Below, piece after piece: positions 25,718-34,276 of a DNA stretch of 64,000 nt (its first letter is position 1; every line of letters starts with the position of its first letter). Origin of the DNA: UBA7446 sp049596455. GTDB taxonomy: Bacteria > Bacteroidota > Bacteroidia > Flavobacteriales > Flavobacteriaceae. The stretch is from assembly GCA_049596455.1 (NCBI GenBank), contig JBMYLP010000003.1:1-64000 (forward strand), in the 5' to 3' direction. The notes beneath the pieces are model-generated. The model did no database searches, was not told where the DNA came from, and saw only the letters and a list, made by a program, of their open reading frames with translations. A program made the translations under genes and the position numbers.

Positions 25718-27529
25718 ATGGCTTCTCTTGCGCCACACACAAATCCTCTTGATAAACGACTAGTAAAACATCTTTTGCGTCGTGCGTGTTTCCATTATTC
25801 TAAGGGGCAAATAGAAGCGATGATAGGAAAAACAGCTAGCGAAGTCCTTGAAATACTAGATGTCCATAAAGCATTTTCTTGGGACTGGCCAAACGACCCA
25901 ATAACAAACAACTCAAACTCCAATTGTGCTAATATCCAAGATGGATATTGGATTAATAACCCGAATTGGGCCTACAATTCATATACTTGCAGGCAATCAC
26001 CAAAACGCGGCATGGTTGCTGGTTGGTGGTGGTATAATGCCATTAAGCAAAATTCTCTTGTAGATAAACTCACATGGTTGTTGTTTACCACATTTACAGT
26101 ATCTAAAGATGATGGTTCTGGAAGATCTGCTCATTTTTTTGACTATCTAAACCTACTTCAGTTTTATGCTGACAAAAGCGTAAAAGATTTGGCAAGGAAA
26201 ATTACTTTTGACAATGCGATGCTTTATTATTTGGACAATGGCGATAATAATAAAAACAGTCCCAATGAAAATTATGCTCGTGAGTTTTTAGAGCTTTTCA
26301 CCATAGGTAAAGGTCCTCAAGTAGCAGAAGGAGATTATACCAATTACACTGAGTACGATGTTGTTCAAGCCGCTAAAGTGTTTTCTGGTGTAAAATTTAA
26401 AAGAGATAGAGACAATCCTGATCCTGACACAATAAAGCTGCCACATTATCCAAACGGAATCCCCTCAGGGTACATAAATGTAAATAAACACGATACGGGT
26501 AATAAGACTTTTAGCTATGCTTTTGATAATCATGTTATAAGTGGCGGAAATAATGAGTCCTCTATTCATACTGAGTTAGACGATTTTGTCGATATGGTTT
26601 TTAATAAGTTGGAAACGGCAAAAAATTATGTTCGCAAGATGTACAGGTTGTATGTGCGAAGTGAGTGGGATCAAGAAGTTGAAGATGACATCATAACTCC
26701 CTTGGCTCAACAACTTCAAAACAATGGTTACAATCTATTGGAGGTACTTAAAACGCTGCTAAAGTCAAAACATTTTTTCGACCAAGATGACAGTGACAGT
26801 ACAAACGAAAATATTGGTGGTATTATCAAAAGCCCACTACAGTTTTTTAGTGAGTTGATTCGTATTTTTAATATAGAAATTCCAAATCCCGATACTCCTC
26901 AAATTCCTCAGGGAGGTTGGGATAATTCAAATGAAAACTTTAGGTTTTATTTGTTTTGGTGGAATTTTGCCCATAACAGCTTTTTTTCATTTTCAGGGAT
27001 GAATCTGTTTGCTCCTGCAACTGTTGCTGGATATCCAGCTGATTATCAAGCACCAGCTTTTGATCAGGCATGGTTTAACTCAAATAATATCATAGCACGT
27101 TACAATACTATCAAATCATTTATTGGCAGCACATACAATGACAACCTTGGGAATGGGAATAATCATATCCAGGGAAAACAAACAGGGAAGTATGGTGGCA
27201 GTTATTACACAAGAATATGGACTCATTTTGACTGTATAAGTTTTATTGAGAATAATATCTCTAATCCAATAGAAGCGTCGATTATAGTCCAAGAATTATC
27301 AGAAATGTTGTATTGCGAATCTATTGATTCAAACCGTATCTCATACTTCAAAAAATCGCTAATTAAGGATGGTGAGGTCGATTATATTTGGTATGCTGCA
27401 TGGTCTGCTTATGCAAATCCAAATCCAGAAAACCCATCTGACGCAACAGATGCAGCTGTTTTTATTAAAAACCGATTAGATGATTTGATTTCGAGAATGA
27501 TTAATGCTGCAGAATTTCAGTTAATGTAA
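25718..27529 (+). CDS. DUF1800 family protein
   Basis: 603 residues. It opens with the DUF1800 hallmark HLLRRACFHYSKGQIEAMIG and contains NENYAREFLELFTIGKG with the conserved Asn/Arg/Glu residues, DVVQAAKVFSGV, and FNKLETAKNYVRKMYRLYV. DUF1800 proteins are almost always encoded next to a DUF1501 protein, as here, and are thought to act together outside the cytoplasm in an unknown process. No obvious signal peptide is visible. The 273 bp upstream are AT-rich and hold no gene. Confidence 0.88.
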   Translation: MASLAPHTNPLDKRLVKHLLRRACFHYSKGQIEAMIGKTASEVLEILDVHKAFSWDWPNDPITNNSNSNCANIQDGYWINNPNWAYNSYTCRQSPKRGMVAGWWWYNAIKQNSLVDKLTWLLFTTFTVSKDDGSGRSAHFFDYLNLLQFYADKSVKDLARKITFDNAMLYYLDNGDNNKNSPNENYAREFLELFTIGKGPQVAEGDYTNYTEYDVVQAAKVFSGVKFKRDRDNPDPDTIKLPHYPNGIPSGYINVNKHDTGNKTFSYAFDNHVISGGNNESSIHTELDDFVDMVFNKLETAKNYVRKMYRLYVRSEWDQEVEDDIITPLAQQLQNNGYNLLEVLKTLLKSKHFFDQDDSDSTNENIGGIIKSPLQFFSELIRIFNIEIPNPDTPQIPQGGWDNSNENFRFYLFWWNFAHNSFFSFSGMNLFAPATVAGYPADYQAPAFDQAWFNSNNIIARYNTIKSFIGSTYNDNLGNGNNHIQGKQTGKYGGSYYTRIWTHFDCISFIENNISNPIEASIIVQELSEMLYCESIDSNRISYFKKSLIKDGEVDYIWYAAWSAYANPNPENPSDATDAAVFIKNRLDDLISRMINAAEFQLM

Positions 27530-27534
27530 CCGCT

Positions 27535-29193
27535 ATGAAAAGAAGAGAATTTATAAAATTGTCAGCCACAGCTTCTGCACTTGGCTTACTGCCTTCTGAG
27601 GTTGGTGCTGCACTTAAGCTTGCTAACGCTTCACTTGACTGTAACATTTCTAATCGTAAAATTGTACTTATTGAACTTAAAGGGGGAAATGACGGCTTAA
27701 ATACCATTATTCCATACGATAATTACGGATATTATAGAGATACATTGCGCCCTGATATCCATATTCCAGTAACGAATTCGAATTATAGCAACTTAGTAGT
27801 TGATCCAAATGCTGAAATCAATCAGAATTTGGTGTTTAATCCCGCATTATTAACTGGGGAAAATAATTATGGTTTTAAAGGGTTGTTCAATGACGGCATG
27901 CTTCGCGTGTTACAATCTGTAGGCTACCCTTCTGCAAATAAAAGTCATTTTGCCTCCATAGACCTTTGGGCAACTGGCAATGATGGTAATAGTTGGGACA
28001 ATGGTAAGGATAGCGGTTGGCTTGGGCGTTTTATGGAGGAAGCCTACTCTGGATTACTTCCATCTAATTTTCCATTGGGTATTCAATTGGGTTCAAGTAA
28101 CACGTGGTTGGGCTTTCACGCCGAGCACGAACACGGTTTGGCGTTAAATATTGAAGGTCAAGACTCCCAAAACTTTTATAACGTACTTAATGGCTTAGCG
28201 GGTCAGGCTCCAAGCTCGATTCCATCAAATTCACATTATGGAAAAGAGTTGCAATACATTGTAGATACGGATGCTACAGCAAACATCTATGCCGAAGCTA
28301 TTCAAACAGCATTCAGAGCCACAGGTTCAGAAAATCTTGCTTCCTACCCAGATACGGATTTAGCAAATCAGTTGAAAACTGTTGCTCGATTAATACGAGG
28401 TGGTATTGAAACAAAAATATATATGGTAACCATTGGAGGGTTTGACACACATAACGCACAAAATGAATCCATTGGAAATATTAACGGTAGACATACAAAC
28501 CTATTAACTGAACTCTCTGCAGCAGTAGATGCTTTTGTTCAAGATATAAATTCAGACTCTATTGGAGATGATATTGTTGGGCTTACCTTTTCTGAGTTTG
28601 GTCGTAAGGCAAAGCAAAATGGAAACTTAGGCACAGATCACGGAGAAATTGCCCCCATGTTTATGTTTGGAAAACCTGTTCAAGGTGGTATTTCAGGATC
28701 CAATGTAGACCTGACTGAGGCCACTAGTAGCAACAATTGGCAAATCAAAACAGTACAACATGATTACAGGCAGGTTTTTGCTACGTTGATGCAAGACTTT
28801 TTGGGAGCAGAAGACGCAGTTGTTGATAACGCTTTTTTTGATCAAACCAACCAACAAAGTTTTGCTAACAACAAAGTTTCAAACATCATTAAGCCCTCGC
28901 ATTATGTTGATGCTTCTTGCTATGCTTTAGGCACAGCACCCAAACGTTCTGAAACTTTTTGGGCCGCCTTTCCTAATCCAGTATTCGACAGGTTATTCCT
29001 TAACCCGCTTATTGGTGATGCATCATTGGACTTTCAAGTTTTTACATCATCAGGGCAATTTTTAAGAAAAGGTAAATTGAGCTTTAATAATGCAAATAAT
29101 TTCATTGATTTATCAATGTTGAAAAAAGGTCTTTACGTCGTTAAACTAGATGATGGTGTTCACTCTGAAGTTAAAAAAATTCTTAAAGCATAG
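27535..29193 (+). CDS. DUF1501 protein with type IX secretion tail
   Basis: 552 residues. The N-terminus MKRREFIKLSATASALGLLP is Tat-like (RREFIK) with a hydrophobic stretch. The DUF1501 core, related to the alkaline phosphatase/sulfatase superfamily, shows LIELKGGNDGLNTIIPY, VGYPSANKSHFASIDLW, TIGGFDTHNAQ and FSEFGRKAKQNGNLGTDHGE with metal-binding residues. The last ~80 residues (AFPNPVFDRLFLNPL to GLYVVKLDDGVHSEVKKI) are a type A C-terminal sorting domain, so it should be exported by the type IX system to the cell surface or medium. Paired with DUF1800 upstream (5 bp gap). Confidence 0.88.
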   Translation: MKRREFIKLSATASALGLLPSEVGAALKLANASLDCNISNRKIVLIELKGGNDGLNTIIPYDNYGYYRDTLRPDIHIPVTNSNYSNLVVDPNAEINQNLVFNPALLTGENNYGFKGLFNDGMLRVLQSVGYPSANKSHFASIDLWATGNDGNSWDNGKDSGWLGRFMEEAYSGLLPSNFPLGIQLGSSNTWLGFHAEHEHGLALNIEGQDSQNFYNVLNGLAGQAPSSIPSNSHYGKELQYIVDTDATANIYAEAIQTAFRATGSENLASYPDTDLANQLKTVARLIRGGIETKIYMVTIGGFDTHNAQNESIGNINGRHTNLLTELSAAVDAFVQDINSDSIGDDIVGLTFSEFGRKAKQNGNLGTDHGEIAPMFMFGKPVQGGISGSNVDLTEATSSNNWQIKTVQHDYRQVFATLMQDFLGAEDAVVDNAFFDQTNQQSFANNKVSNIIKPSHYVDASCYALGTAPKRSETFWAAFPNPVFDRLFLNPLIGDASLDFQVFTSSGQFLRKGKLSFNNANNFIDLSMLKKGLYVVKLDDGVHSEVKKILKA

Positions 29194-29246
29194 TGTGGAA
29201 TTCCAACTTTTCCTACTTTAGCCAAAAGCCATACGAACGTTTACCA

Positions 29247-30332
29247 ATGAGAGTTTATTTTATATTTTTATTGTTACTTTTTAGCTGCCAAAATGCGCCT
29301 AAACAACCACAAACTGCTGGGCATAGCTGTACCCCTGCGCAAAGTCGATTTAATTCAGCAGTAAGCACAACATCGCAAAAACCAAAAGCAGTGAATAAAG
29401 AGGGTATGGTACTTATTCCGGGTGGCACTTTTTCTATGGGTGGAGATGACGATCAGGCATGGAGAGATGAGTATCCAAAGCACGAGGTGGTGGTTGATTC
29501 CTTCTGGATGGACGTCCATGAAGTGACCAACGCACAGTTTGCGGCTTTTGTAGATGCAACTGATTATGTAACCACTGCCGAAAAAGCCGTGGATTGGGAA
29601 GAAATCAAAAAAGAATTACCACCAGGCACTCCAAAACCCGATGATAGTCAACTAGCACCAGCGTCTTTAGTTTTTGTAGCTACAGATCGCCCTGTTTCGT
29701 TGCGGGATGTAAGCCAATGGTGGCAATGGAAACAAGGGGCTAATTGGAGACAACCCGAGGGTCCGGGCAGCTCGTTAAAAGGAAAAGAAAATCACCCTGT
29801 GGTACATGTCAGTTGGTTTGATGCGGTGGCCTATTGTGAGTGGGCTGGTAAACGATTGCCCTCAGAAGCCGAATGGGAATACGCCAGTAGAGGCGGGTTA
29901 CAAAATGCTGTTTATGCATGGGGAAATGAAGGTCTGAAGAAAGGAGAACCAAAGGCGAATACTTGGGAAGGAAGCTTTCCCTACCAAAACAAAACGAATG
30001 ATGGTTATTATTATACAGCCCCTGTGAAAAGCTACCAGGCAAATAATTACGGTTTATACGACATGGCAGGAAATGTTTGGGAATGGTGTGCAGACCTTTA
30101 CCACGAAGACTACTACAAAACCTTGGCTGGTAATACATCCAACAATCCACAAGGACCTGAGACAAGCTATGACTCCAATGAGCCTTATGCATTAAAGCGT
30201 GTTAGTAGAGGGGGTAGTTTCTTATGTCACGACAGCTATTGTAGTGGATACCGAAACAGTATGCGGATGAAAACCACGCCCGATACGGGAAGTATACATA
30301 CTGGATTTAGAGCTGTGGTGTCTGTTCCGTAG
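29247..30332 (+). CDS. Lipoprotein formylglycine-generating enzyme (SUMF1 family)
   Basis: 361 residues from ATG 29247, with lipobox LLFSC (Cys14). The FGE-sulfatase domain spans most of the protein: GMVLIPGGTFSMGGDD, DEYPKHEVVVDSFWMDVHEVTNAQF, HPVVHVSWFDAVAYCEWAGK, and the C-terminal GGSFLCHDSYC..YR. The two Cys (about 327 and 332) correspond to the catalytic pair of true formylglycine-generating enzymes; many SUMF1 relatives lack them. It should therefore oxidise a Cys in a sulfatase-type protein. No sulfatase with a CxPxR motif was found in the window. It lies 53 bp after the DUF1501 gene. Confidence 0.86.
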   Translation: MRVYFIFLLLLFSCQNAPKQPQTAGHSCTPAQSRFNSAVSTTSQKPKAVNKEGMVLIPGGTFSMGGDDDQAWRDEYPKHEVVVDSFWMDVHEVTNAQFAAFVDATDYVTTAEKAVDWEEIKKELPPGTPKPDDSQLAPASLVFVATDRPVSLRDVSQWWQWKQGANWRQPEGPGSSLKGKENHPVVHVSWFDAVAYCEWAGKRLPSEAEWEYASRGGLQNAVYAWGNEGLKKGEPKANTWEGSFPYQNKTNDGYYYTAPVKSYQANNYGLYDMAGNVWEWCADLYHEDYYKTLAGNTSNNPQGPETSYDSNEPYALKRVSRGGSFLCHDSYCSGYRNSMRMKTTPDTGSIHTGFRAVVSVP

Positions 30333-30364
30333 TCTAAATGAAAAGTCAAAAATCACAGATTTTA

Positions 30365-30421
30365 TTTTTTGTTTCCATTTTAAAAACGCAAGCAAGCTTT
30401 GTTTTGTATGGAAACAAAAAA
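30365..30421. repeat. Perfect 14-bp inverted repeat with 29-nt loop
   Basis: The arms ttttttgtttccat (30365-30378) and atggaaacaaaaaa (30408-30421) are exact reverse complements, and the loop contains a second short stem (aaaac/gtttt). It lies just after the formylglycine-generating enzyme gene and overlaps the start of its terminator. The T-run is on the wrong side for it to be a terminator itself. Role unknown. Confidence 0.6.
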
Positions 30422-30445
30422 AGCCTGCAATACATGCAGACTTTT
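30419..30445 (+). terminator. Intrinsic terminator after the DUF1800-DUF1501-FGE group
   Basis: Stem aaaag-c-ctgca / tgcag-a-ctttt with loop ataca and a single internal mismatch, about 90 bp after the last stop codon. Confidence 0.6.
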
Positions 30446-30454
30446 CATTCTTAA

Positions 30455-30556
30455 GTGACCCAAGCATACAGTAGTTCAGACTTTTTGAGTGGAATTAGTG
30501 ATATATACTCAAAAAAAATATTCCCAGAAATAAAAAATTATTTTTGGGAATAATAT
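30455..30556. repeat. 102-bp tandem repeat, unit 1
   Basis: Starts GTGACCCAAGCATACAG and ends with a 15-bp hairpin (tattcccagaaataa / ttatttttgggaata). It matches unit 2 at 98 of 102 bases. The hairpin plus GTGACCCA is the same block found at the 3' end of tRNA-Arg (35102-35154). Confidence 0.9.
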
Positions 30557-30658
30557 GTGACCCAAACATACAGTAGTTCGGACTTTTTGAGTGGAATTAG
30601 TGATATATACTTAAAAAAAATATTCCCAGAAATAAAAAATTATTTTTGGGAATAATCT
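30557..30658. repeat. 102-bp tandem repeat, unit 2
   Basis: Directly follows unit 1 with exactly 102-bp period. Read on the minus strand it gives the tRNA-Arg 3' tail (tgggtcac), the terminator hairpin and an A/T tract, but no tRNA gene precedes it. No minus-strand gene nearby needs a terminator here. Confidence 0.9.
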
Positions 30659-30723
30659 GTGACCCAAACTTATGGTAGTTCAAACTTTTTTGATGAAATC
30701 AATAAATTAATTCAAAAAAAACT
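30659..30723. repeat. Degenerate third repeat unit
   Basis: Begins GTGACCCAAAC and keeps recognisable similarity to units 1 and 2 (GTAGTTC, the T-run, the A-run), but it has many changes and lacks the hairpin. Confidence 0.65.
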
Positions 30724-30753
30724 AATTTAGTTAATTATTAGCTGAACCAACTT

Positions 30754-30883
30754 GAAACGTGTTTATACGTTCGGTGTGTTGAGGGTTAAGAAGTCAAACT
30801 CAACTTTGGCCTATCGTTTAGGCTCCCGAAATTTAAAGCTAACTTCTGTTTTTATTCAAAGGCTTTTACCGTTAGAAGCCTTT
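30754..30883 (+). promoter_or_regulatory. Possible structured leader RNA before the polyamine operon
   Basis: The 250 bp before the arginine decarboxylase gene hold no ORF but at least four short hairpins in series: AACGT/ACGTT (30756-30771), GTTGAG/CTCAAC (30778-30804), GCCTA/TAGGC (30809-30823) and AAAGGCTT/AAGCCTTT (30858-30883). CTAAC at 30839-30843 can pair with GTTAG at 30871-30875, competing with the last hairpin. This layout would suit an attenuator or riboswitch. No known class was recognised, and the last hairpin lacks a strong T-run. Confidence 0.3.
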
Positions 30884-30976
30884 AATTTCCAACATCCTGA
30901 TTATCATCGGAGGATATAGTTTTTTCATATTCTAATAAAGCTATTTATATGACAGTTTATTTAAGAAATATGAAAA

Positions 30977-32371
30977 ATGAAGACAAGATATATTGATTTA
31001 ATCGAACAAACATTTGACTTCCCTCAAGAAGAGTTTGAAGTTTCTGGAAGCCAACTAAGCTTTCATAATATTGATTTGATGAAGTTGGTTGAAGCCTACG
31101 GCACTCCTCTAAAATTCACCTATTTGCCTCAAATCTCTAATAACATAACTAAGGTAAAACTTTGGTTTTCAGATGCTATGGAAAGGCATAATTATCAAGG
31201 AACGTATCATTATTGTTATTGCACAAAAAGCGCACATTTCAAATTTATACTTGATGAAGTATTAAATAACAATATACATATTGAAACCTCCTCGGCTATA
31301 GATATAGACATTGTAGAAAGTTTAAAACTTTCTGGGAAAATAACCAATCAAACCTTTGTGTTGTGCAATGGATTTAAGCGCGAACAATACATTTCCAACA
31401 TAGGAAGACTGATTAATAACGGACATAAAAATTGTATTCCTATTGTGGACAATTATGAGGAGCTAAATCTTCTTTCAACAGCCATATCAGAAACATTTAA
31501 AATTGGGATTCGTATTGCCTCTGAGGAGGAGCCAAAATTTGAATTTTACACCTCAAGATTAGGTATTGGATATAAAAACATTGTACCTTTTTTTAAAGAC
31601 CACATAAAAAACAACCCCAAAGTAGAGTTGAAAATGCTTCATTTTTTCATCAATACAGGCATCCGAGATAACGCTTATTATTGGAATGAGTTGCAAAAAT
31701 GTCTTAGAGTTTACACTACTTTAAAAAAGATGTGTCCCACACTAGAGAGTTTAAATATAGGAGGTGGTTTTCCAATCAAAAACTCATTAAATTTTGATTT
31801 TGATTATAGCTATATGATAGATGAAATCATCAATCAAATTCAAATCAATTGTACAGAGGAAAATGTACCAGTTCCCAATATTTTTACTGAATTTGGAAGT
31901 TTTACTGTAGGAGAGAGTGGCGGGTCTATTTTTGAAGTGCTCTACCAAAAGCAACAAAACGATAGAGAGAAATGGAATATGATAAATTCCTCCTTTATTA
32001 CTACGCTACCCGATTCATGGGCCATAAACAAACGCTTTATTTTACTTCCCATTAACAGATGGGAAGACACCTACGAACGTGTACTGCTGGGCGGCCTTAC
32101 TTGTGACAGCGATGACTATTACAATAGTGAACAGCATATTAATGCTATTTATCTTCCAAAGTATAATCCCCAAAAACCACTCTATATTGGATTTTTTAAT
32201 ACAGGAGCTTATCAAGAAAACATCGGAGGATATGGCGGATTGCAGCATTGCCTGATTCCTAGTCCAAAACATGTGTTGATAGACAAAGATGAACAAGGGG
32301 TATTACAAACGCGTCTTTTTCGTCCACAACAAACAAAAGAAGATTTTTTTAAAATTTTAGGATATGAATAA
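30977..32371 (+). CDS. Biosynthetic arginine decarboxylase, fold III (Bacteroidetes type)
   Basis: Converts arginine to agmatine. 464 residues of the alanine-racemase/ornithine-decarboxylase fold. It has the PLP lysine in CYCTKSAHF (Lys84), HIETSSAIDIDIVESLK, and the GIRIASEEEPKFEFYTSRLGIG and NIGGGFP phosphate-binding segments. The C-terminal beta domain carries the catalytic ERVLLGGLTCDSDDYY and FFNTGAYQ. It is shorter than E. coli SpeA but matches the flavobacterial form. First gene of an operon; its end overlaps agmatinase by 8 bp. A structured leader may precede it. Confidence 0.88.
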   Translation: MKTRYIDLIEQTFDFPQEEFEVSGSQLSFHNIDLMKLVEAYGTPLKFTYLPQISNNITKVKLWFSDAMERHNYQGTYHYCYCTKSAHFKFILDEVLNNNIHIETSSAIDIDIVESLKLSGKITNQTFVLCNGFKREQYISNIGRLINNGHKNCIPIVDNYEELNLLSTAISETFKIGIRIASEEEPKFEFYTSRLGIGYKNIVPFFKDHIKNNPKVELKMLHFFINTGIRDNAYYWNELQKCLRVYTTLKKMCPTLESLNIGGGFPIKNSLNFDFDYSYMIDEIINQIQINCTEENVPVPNIFTEFGSFTVGESGGSIFEVLYQKQQNDREKWNMINSSFITTLPDSWAINKRFILLPINRWEDTYERVLLGGLTCDSDDYYNSEQHINAIYLPKYNPQKPLYIGFFNTGAYQENIGGYGGLQHCLIPSPKHVLIDKDEQGVLQTRLFRPQQTKEDFFKILGYE

Positions 32372-33236
32372 TTTCAAAACCTATGCAGGAATTCCCGAAC
32401 AATATGCAAAACTAGACCGTTCTGAAATTGTACTTATTCCGGTTCCATACGATGGTACAAGTAGCTGGCAAAAGGGAGCAGATAAGGGGTTTGATGCCTT
32501 TTTAGAGGCTTCTGAAAATATGGAACTTTATGATATTGAAACCAATAGCGAAGTTTATAAAAAAGGAGTTTTTATTGCAGAAATCATTGATGAGAATACC
32601 ACTCCTGAAGCTATGGTTGAGGAGGTTCATAAAACTGTAAAAAAGTACATTCAAAAAAATAAGTTTGTAACCATTTTTGGTGGAGAACATTCCATTTCTA
32701 TTGGAACGATACGTGCCTTTAAAGACTCTTTTAAAAACCTGACGGTTCTTCATTTAGATGCTCATGCAGATTTAAGGGACGCCTATGAAGGAACCACTTG
32801 TAATCATGCATGCGCTGTTTATGAAGCAAGTAAAACCACTAATTTAATCCAAGTAGGTATCCGTTCAATGGACAGCAGTGAACGTGATGCTATGAATACA
32901 GATAAGGTGTTTTTTGCAGAGCAAATGATAAACGATGATTCTTGGCCAGATCGAGCTATTGAATTGATGACAGATCAAATCTTTATCACATTTGATGTTG
33001 ATGTTTTTGACCATTCTATCATGCCTTCCACGGGCACTCCCGAACCAGGTGGATTGTTATGGAATGAAACCATTGAGTTCCTAAAAAAAGTATTTAAGGA
33101 AAAGGAAGTTGTGGGTTTTGATATTGTTGAGTTGTGTCCAAACCCAACAAACAAAGCACCAGATTTTATGATTGCCAAACTTTATTATAAAATGCTTTCC
33201 TATAAGTTTTCAAAAGATGGTTTTAATTTCTTTTAA
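32364..33236 (+). CDS. speB: Agmatinase
   Basis: Hydrolyses agmatine to putrescine and urea. 290 residues of the ureohydrolase family with the dinuclear manganese ligands in GGEHSIS, LDAHADLRD and FDVDVFDHSIMPSTGTPEPGG. The pairing with arginine decarboxylase, with overlapping genes, favours agmatine over arginine or guanidino acids as substrate. The next gene follows after 58 bp. Confidence 0.92.
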   Translation: MNNFKTYAGIPEQYAKLDRSEIVLIPVPYDGTSSWQKGADKGFDAFLEASENMELYDIETNSEVYKKGVFIAEIIDENTTPEAMVEEVHKTVKKYIQKNKFVTIFGGEHSISIGTIRAFKDSFKNLTVLHLDAHADLRDAYEGTTCNHACAVYEASKTTNLIQVGIRSMDSSERDAMNTDKVFFAEQMINDDSWPDRAIELMTDQIFITFDVDVFDHSIMPSTGTPEPGGLLWNETIEFLKKVFKEKEVVGFDIVELCPNPTNKAPDFMIAKLYYKMLSYKFSKDGFNFF

Positions 33237-33294
33237 AAGGTTTACAAACATATTGAGTGAAGTAAATAAAACGAAACAGTAAAAAAATTAAACG

Positions 33295-34275
33295 ATGACC
33301 AATAATAATAAAGGAGATATTTCACAATTTATTGATACTTATTTTTTGCATTTTAATGCTGCTTCATTGGTAGATGCTGCAAAGGCCTACAATGAACAAT
33401 TGGAAAATGGATCAAAAATGTTGGTTTCTTTAGCTGGAGCTATGAGTACCGCTGAAATTGGGAAAATTTTTTCCGAGATAATCCGAAAAGACAAAGTTCA
33501 TATTGTGTCTTGTACTGGTGCTAATCTTGAGGAAGACATAATGAATCTAGTAGCTCATTCTCATTACAAGCGAATTCCTAACTATAGGGATTTAACTCCT
33601 CAAGATGAATGGAATTTACTCCTTAAAGGCTTAAATCGAGTTACAGATACCTGTATTCCCGAGGATGAAGCTTTTAGGAAATTGCAACGGCATATTTTTA
33701 GGATTTGGAAAGATGCTGAAAAAAATGGTGAACGTTTTTTTCCTCATGAATTTATGTACAAACTATTGTTGTCTGGCATTTTGGAAGATACTTATGAAAT
33801 TGACCCCCAAGATTCTTGGATGTACGCGGCTGCTCAAAAAAATCTTCCTATGGTAGTACCTGGATGGGAAGATAGCACCATGGGTAACATTTTTGCTTCT
33901 TATGTGTTGAAAGGTGAGCTCAAAGCTAGCACAATGAAATCGGGTATTGAATACATGACTTTTTTGGCTGATTGGTATACTATTAACTCAGGAAATGGGA
34001 TTGGGTTTTTTCAAATTGGCGGTGGCATTGCTGGCGATTTTCCCATTTGTGTAGTACCCATGCTCTACCAAGACATGGAAAAAGAAGACACCCCTTTCTG
34101 GAATTACTTTTGTCAAATTAGCGACTCCACAACAAGCTACGGCTCCTATTCCGGAGCAGTTCCTAATGAAAAAATTACTTGGGGAAAACTTGATGTTAAC
34201 ACCCCAAAATTTATGATTGAAAGCGACGCCACAATTGTAGCGCCATTGGTTTTTGCGTATATATTAAACATGTAA
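33295..34275 (+). CDS. Deoxyhypusine-synthase-like enzyme, probable polyamine aminobutyltransferase
   Basis: 326 residues with the NAD-binding fold of deoxyhypusine synthase: MLVSLAGAMSTAEIGK, IVSCTGANLEEDIMN, GNGIGFFQIGGGIAGDFP and NEKITWGKLDVNT. The catalytic Lys (about 298), the nearby Trp and the Glu are kept. The KHH segment of the eukaryotic and archaeal enzyme is replaced by GDF. Bacteria lack eIF5A, so the likely reaction is transfer of an aminobutyl group to a free amine, for example putrescine to homospermidine. The operon supplies putrescine from arginine via agmatine. The substrate is inferred. Confidence 0.85.
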   Translation: MTNNNKGDISQFIDTYFLHFNAASLVDAAKAYNEQLENGSKMLVSLAGAMSTAEIGKIFSEIIRKDKVHIVSCTGANLEEDIMNLVAHSHYKRIPNYRDLTPQDEWNLLLKGLNRVTDTCIPEDEAFRKLQRHIFRIWKDAEKNGERFFPHEFMYKLLLSGILEDTYEIDPQDSWMYAAAQKNLPMVVPGWEDSTMGNIFASYVLKGELKASTMKSGIEYMTFLADWYTINSGNGIGFFQIGGGIAGDFPICVVPMLYQDMEKEDTPFWNYFCQISDSTTSYGSYSGAVPNEKITWGKLDVNTPKFMIESDATIVAPLVFAYILNM

Positions 34276-34276
34276 T

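Noticed and set aside
25980..26020. Sulfatase-type formylglycine motif in the DUF1800 protein (TCRQSPKRG)
   Set aside because: The spacing is not CxPxR; the likeness is superficial.
30365..30721. Insertion sequence ends
   Set aside because: The inverted repeat encloses only 29 nt, and no transposase or target duplication was seen.
30455..30723. CRISPR array
   Set aside because: The units are 102 bp tandem copies with no unique spacers between short repeats, and no cas genes are present.
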